From Fragum whitleyi (lineage: Eukaryota; Mollusca; Bivalvia; Cardiida; Cardiidae): a DNA stretch of 64,000 bases. A model generated the notes under the pieces. That model saw only the letters and a program-made list of their open reading frames with translations, had not been told where the DNA came from and made no database searches. Location of the stretch: assembly GCA_948146395.1 (NCBI GenBank), contig OX411548.1, positions 57,989,020 to 58,053,019 of the forward strand. Reading direction: 5' to 3'. The translations under genes were made by a program, and so were the position numbers. Shown piece after piece: positions 58,666-64,000 of this stretch (the first letter of the stretch is position 1; each line of letters begins with the position of its first letter).

Positions 58666-60323
58666 AGCTCACCTGAACACGAAGCATCAAGGTGAGCTGT
58701 TATGATCTACCTTGTCCGTCTGTTTATCCCCTTGCTCAGAATGTTTGTCTGGTCATAAGGAAGATAGCAATTGATTTGGATGCCTTTCGAGGTATGTCGC
58801 GGGAAAAGGAGCCATATTGACAATGTCATGACAACCATTCACAATTTTGGCTCATCCTCTCTCAAACTTGTTAAAGATATTGGAATATAAGGAAGAACAG
58901 CTTTTGATTTTGAATGCATTTTGAGCTATGTCTTAAACAATAGCCTTATTTCCATTCTAGAGGTCAGAATTTTGGCTCAATCTGCCTTAAAACAACTAAG
59001 AATGTTTGTTTGATCATAAGGAAGGGTCTTATTGATTTTGGATGCATTCCAAAGTATTCAAGGAAAAGGCAGTCTTATAGACTACATAGCCACAATTTTT
59101 CCGTTATTTGATATTAAGACCCCACTTGACCCGATGTGAATTCTGTGTTTGATTTCACACAGGACAATCAATTCGAAAGGTGAATTGGTAAAAAAGCAAG
59201 GTCTCTCTAGAGTTGTAATATCAATTTCATTGTGATCATTGGATTGAGGTAAGTATATATACAGTTGAAAAACATTCAAAGCATTTATCATTATGGTTAC
59301 ACAGAAAGAATTTATTCCGTTGTAATTAGAACATTTCAAGAAGGTAGATCAAAGTTGAAGGTCAGGGTAAACTCTTCGAATGATGCAAATATCAAAGGGT
59401 AATCAGATTAAATGTATATTCTCGACTGTAAATAAGGATTTTTAATAAATTTTCATACGGTTCCATTTCCCATGACACTTGACATATCGGACCCATTTTC
59501 GAAAGTAACAATCTTTGTAATGGTACAATAATGCTAAGCAAGACCATTGGATGAAAACTGAAGTATCCCTAGTGTAAACAAGAATTGATAATTTTAAAAA
59601 ATTTCATTTTCCCCCTTTTCCAGGGGCACGTAACAGATGAGACCCATTTTCGAAAAAAAAAAATCCTAGTGATGGTAGAATCATTCTGAGCAAGTTTGCA
59701 AAAAAATCGGATAAAATCTATGGACTCAAGAATGTTGACGAGAATTTCTATTAATTTTTTGTTATTCCGCTTTTTCAATTACGCTCGATGGATCTGACCA
59801 ATTTCCATAGCAAAGAGAGACATGTATGTATATATATAATGTAAATTATATTCTTTTCTCTACAATATATGTTTGTCTTGTTTGTCAAAATGTCACTTTT
59901 CATGTTCTTTCAATGTTTGTTCTTTGTAAATGTTACCACCATCATGGCGGTAAAACAATAAAATGATAGAATAATAATTATAAGCAAGTTTAAAGACAAT
60001 CGAGCAAAAACTGTGTTTTCGAGAGTGTTACTGAGGATTTTCAAATCAAATTTTCATATTGCCCCTTTTCCTGTGAATCTCTTTTTCGAAAGGAAGGACC
60101 AGTGTGATAGAACAATAACCCTGAGCTGTGGACTTTAAAGAATTAAAGAACTATTCTTGTGATGATACAATTAATTCTGAACAAGGTTCAAAATAATCGG
60201 ATAAAATCTGTGAACTCGAGAACTCGTTAAAAAGCTAACGGAAGGTCGGAAAGACAGATGCACGGACGCCGGACGGGAAAAGCGGTATCGATTTAGCTCC
60301 TGCGACCTTTGTTCAGTAGAGCT
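58666..60323. mobile_element. hairpin-capped tandem-array element, H1-related variant
   Basis: Left hairpin AGCTCACCTGAACACGAAGC to ATCAAGGTGAGCT (58666-58698). Right end: GACGCCGGACGGG then AGCTCCTGCGACC-TTT-GTTCAGTAGAGCT (60295-60323), an imperfect hairpin. Monomers of about 150 bp in two types: GTTTGTCTGGTCATAAGGAA (58742, 59008) and GACCCATTTTCGAAA (59489, 59640). The left end is H1-like and the right end closer to H2, so it may be a chimera. Confidence 0.6.
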
Positions 60324-63064
60324 ATAAATGGGATGATGCTTCAAACATTTAATATATTTTCATTGGTGTTTTTCTACATCGAGGGTGTTATTCGCCTAAA
60401 ACTTGTTTGACGATTATTGCGCATGAAACGAAACAGATCATTATTCGGTCCTATTATAGAAAAAAATATCATCGATACGAACAGTATCGTCAGAGATAGT
60501 CACCTCATGTGAGAAAAGTATTGGTTTATCTGAGAATAACGCTAAACTACTAGATATGCCATCTAACACATTGCTGTATGTTGAAAATTGGCGTATGTGG
60601 TTCTCTGTACTCTCTCACGCGAATTCATTGTACTAAATAGTTAATTCTGGTTACATTAAATAGGGTAATAAAATATGTTTATGAATCGAATGCTTTTGAT
60701 TTGAATGACCAGAATGCTTTGATGTACCTTTTCAGATGTTAAAATTACGGTCATCTCCAAATAAAAGCCGTGCCTCATACTTAAAAACTTTAACATAAGA
60801 TATCGTGTAAATGTAACATTCATTTCGTCTCATCTTGTATTGTAAAGCAACATTATGAAGGAGGGATCTGGATTTCGATATTAAGTATTACACTTTGTGG
60901 AAAGCAATTTCGATGTCAAGAAATAAATAAACACACGCCACGAGCATTACTCCGTCTTAAATGCACGAAGAATAAAATTGTATTATACCATCAATGATTT
61001 ATATTAAACAGCTTGTCTTTAACATTTACAAGGGTTACGTCATATGCCTTTTATTTCGCTTTTACCGATGTTTCTTCATTTGAAGAGGTCAGTTTTTAGG
61101 CTTTAAAGAGGAATTAAGACCGAGTGTAAATGATTATTTCTGTCCTTTAGGTACCAGATGAACAGAAGACCCACACGTCATGCACGCTAACGCCTTACAT
61201 TTTGTAACGTCGTTTTGCCATTAAAACGTTACGACACCGTATTATTCAGAAGCGCTTCTTGTTTATACACTGAAAGCAACATTCTAATCGGTCACTGCAT
61301 GTTTCTCTATTTTTGACACATTTACAAGAAAAGAATTAAACAGAACATTACTTTCATGCGAAGACAAATCAATCGTCAGGATTTCGGTAAAAGAATTGTT
61401 TGAAAAAAGGCGATAGAAGGATTGTAGCAAACAAAAGAAAACACCAACCCTACTTTGAAAAAGTCACAAAACTCGCAAAATGTAGAGAATTCTTAAAATT
61501 TCCGTCGGGAAAATTTCGTTATGTTGTTGAAAGATCACTATAATTCCGATGTCTTCAAGATAGCTGACTGGAAAAAAGTAAAGAAATCATTATTCAAGAT
61601 GTTCATTGCCGAATATAAGGCTAGCTTGTTAAAATTACCCCACCCACCAATGTAAATTTTGAAAAAGTGGGTACCGATGTTGTCACGCAAGTTAAATTGC
61701 TTTTCCTAGAGAATTTTCGTCGAATTTGGGTTTCGCTGTCCACGAAGTGAACGGGTTTTTAGAACTTAAAACGCTTGAATCTTTCACATTATTAAGCATT
61801 TCGTGCTTTATTTAAGTGACCGATAAGAAGTTTGTTTAGTTTATCAAGCAGATTTTTTTTCAATTCGTATTTGTTTTTGATTGCTTTTGAGTAATATACC
61901 ACATAAGACAGAAGATTTTTTTATCTGTTGGAAGTTATTTAATTACCAATTAATCGTGTTTGCCTTGGATTGCTAAAAAAGCACAGTGCGTAAAACGTTA
62001 AAAATAATACGTTTTTGAAAATTATGTCCACCCAACCAAATAATGATATTTTTTATATTTTCAAACGTATTTCTACGAAATTTATTTCCTGGTAATTGTA
62101 CGAAAAAATAATATTCCAGAAATGTAGAATGATTTATGATAATCATTTTGATAATAAATGCGACCGCAAAACATTTTGAAACCCGGCTATAAAATTCGCG
62201 TATTGTGGAAATTGTGTCCACACACATTTTCTTTATCTATTTTGTTGTATTTTAGGTATTGTTATTTTAAACCACTTTAACAAAAAAGAGAAAAAAATAA
62301 TATTTTCACAAAATCAAATCTATTATTGATAAAGATTTTAAGAAAACTTTGCCTTTTTCAAGTCAATTTTTCTCTAAATTTTGACGTTTACAACTCTTGA
62401 ATCGTTAAACAAATCTCTGTAAATTGTTTGTTATTTCACTGACGGCCATTTCCTTTCACCTACTAACACGATGGCACTCTTCGCGTAATTCTAAAGATTC
62501 TCCCCATTTTTTTATGAACGTATTTTAGGGATCTTAAAGGAATCTACCCATACATAATATTACGTTTAACAGACGTTATTCAAGAGTTTTAGTGACAAAG
62601 AAACGTAATTAAATGGAAAAATGAGACTTCAATAGTATGCTTTCCTGTGATTTGTTTCGTGTAAAGAACATTGAAATTGACTGACAGGTTAAGAAGAAAT
62701 AGCAGATGGAACTTAACGGGAGACGTGGGTTTTCAAATGTTAAGCATTACCGTGCGCGACGTCCTAATTGTTTGTTTTTTTTCCTTAAAATTCAAAGTGT
62801 TGCCGGGAAATATAAATTCAAACTGAGATGTGTTGTTTAGATATTCACAATACCAAATATCAGATATCTTAGAATAATTTCATTTGCTTCATTGGGAGAA
62901 AAAGTAAATTTCTGAGTGAAAGCGTGAAAATCATTGAAAAAAAAAACATTAAGGAAAACTTTCGATTTAATAACGATATTGCTAAATATGATTCCTCCAA
63001 TTTTTGAAAGGAATTCGAACTAGCTTTTTCGCGATGAAATTAAACTAACGCGATGAATTTCGAG
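60324..63064. other. unannotated AT-rich stretch
   Basis: No gene seen. At 61634 the word TTACCCCACCCACCAATGTA matches the second box of repeat D, without a visible first box. Confidence 0.4.
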
Positions 63065-63480
63065 AAGGATTCAAGATTTTTATGACGATTGACTATGGTA
63101 AACTTTTATCCGGCGTCTGTGTGTACAATTCCCTAAGCGACGTGTCTTAAAGTTTACAAAAGTGTAAGTTTCAACCAAACTTTGTAGAAATGTTCCATAA
63201 TCTGTCCCTTTTGAAATTACTACAAGAATAGGAACTTATGAAAAACTCTGGTTGCCAAGACAACAATAATGAAATTGAAAGTAGACACTTTCCACTCATT
63301 TCCTAGCACCTTACGAGGCCTATAACTTTGACATCCATGACATTTTGCAGTAAGCATGAGAACAAGAACCTCTTTGAAAATTAACAGATCGCTGCTTTCA
63401 GAAAAAATCGATTGGCAAGATAAACCACCAACTAATAATGATGACTTTTGAACTACGCCACTTTTAGTTTTTTATGTAAT
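63065..63480 (+). mobile_element. degraded H1-type remnant
   Basis: TTTTATCCGGCGTCTGTGTG, TTGTAGAAATGTTCCATAAT and GAAAAACTCTGGTTGCCAAG parallel 260-460 of the first H1 element (GAAAAACTCTGGTTGCTATG). No hairpin end retained. Confidence 0.5.
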
Positions 63481-63715
63481 TTGGTTATTTGGCGAAGTAT
63501 AAACGTCGTATCTACAGCTTAGTAACGACGTTTAGACCGCCCATCTAACAATTTGCGGAAGTGAACGTGCTTATAGTTGCAGATAAACCAGTGTATTAAT
63601 ATTAGAGGGGTGTGTTATGGTGGAGATAAAAGAGGCCAGCGATCCCTTAGTTACTGTGACAATTACCATCGGGTCCCCAAAAACCGATGTACAATGTTGG
63701 CTTCTCCTAAAGTGC

Positions 63716-64000
63716 TGTCATATTTGTAACAAATCATATATGTAACACCTGTTACATATATGATCACATATGTAACATGTGTTACATATTTGACTCGGAA
63801 TCATATTTTGTGACGAATATGATCGATGCCGGTTTTTGATGTGACATGAAATCACATATGTCACAGGTCAATTTTGATTTAAAAAACAGTACATATTACT
63901 ACCACACATGCCTGCTAGTCTGCCAATTTAAAGCCACTAGGCTGTCACCTTCACGCCACTAAACTGGCAACTTCGCAAACATTATCAAGACGGGACATGA
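63716..64000 (-). mobile_element. second copy of the 37-kb TIR element, cut by window edge
   Basis: Starts GTCATATTTGTAACAAATCA and matches the reverse complement of about 37370-37613, including GTGACGAATATGATCGATGC and GCCTGCTAGTCTGCC. The far end lies outside the window, so its target duplication cannot be checked. Confidence 0.85.

Overview
The window looks like intergenic, repeat-dominated DNA from a marine mollusc, most likely a bivalve. Evidence: AT-rich base composition; several repeat types I know from clam and mussel genomes (arrays ending in hairpins built on GCTCACCT, 'CAAAGGGCAATAACTC' monomers, a tRNA-derived SINE with a 'TATCGCGGCGGCTGGAGCA' 3' module); PIF/Harbinger elements with 3-bp TAA target sites; and a non-LTR retrotransposon of an invertebrate type. 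The species cannot be fixed from the sequence alone. I find no convincing host protein-coding gene, rRNA or functional tRNA.

Layout. 0-7.4 kb: a hairpin-capped tandem array (210-2741), copy 1 of an old low-copy repeat (3113-5545) carrying a SINE with a 15-bp target-site duplication, and a 35-bp minisatellite (6780-7335). 7.4-15 kb: mostly unrecognised sequence with a recent ~0.72 kb duplication (7978-8695 and 11862-12600, partial third copy at 12838) and a 41-bp minisatellite. 15.1-19.0 kb: a deleted PIF/Harbinger element with convergent transposase and accessory-gene remnants, interrupted by a 5'-truncated LINE whose reverse transcriptase is the only long recognisable reading frame (16387-18069, minus). 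20-36 kb: hairpin-capped arrays of three families, one inserted into another, plus a degraded dispersed repeat. 36.9-41.4 kb: a nested complex (SINE, a TIR element inside the SINE, a 1.3 kb Harbinger-like foldback inside a subterminal-repeat-rich element). 43.7-46.2 kb: Harbinger-derived elements head to tail, SINEs inside them, and a MITE. 47-64 kb: further copies of the same families, a SINE inside a foldback element, strong hairpins, and an edge-cut second copy of the 37 kb TIR element.

The content is a layered record of insertions rather than an operon or pathway. Relative ages can be read from nesting: the Harbinger element precedes the LINE; the SINE precedes the 539-bp TIR element; the foldback at 48.7 kb precedes its SINE. 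The most unusual items are the shared architecture of the hairpin-capped arrays (monomers of about 155-172 bp in three unrelated families), the 539-bp TIR element with an 11-bp duplicated target, and a two-box dispersed repeat of unknown nature.
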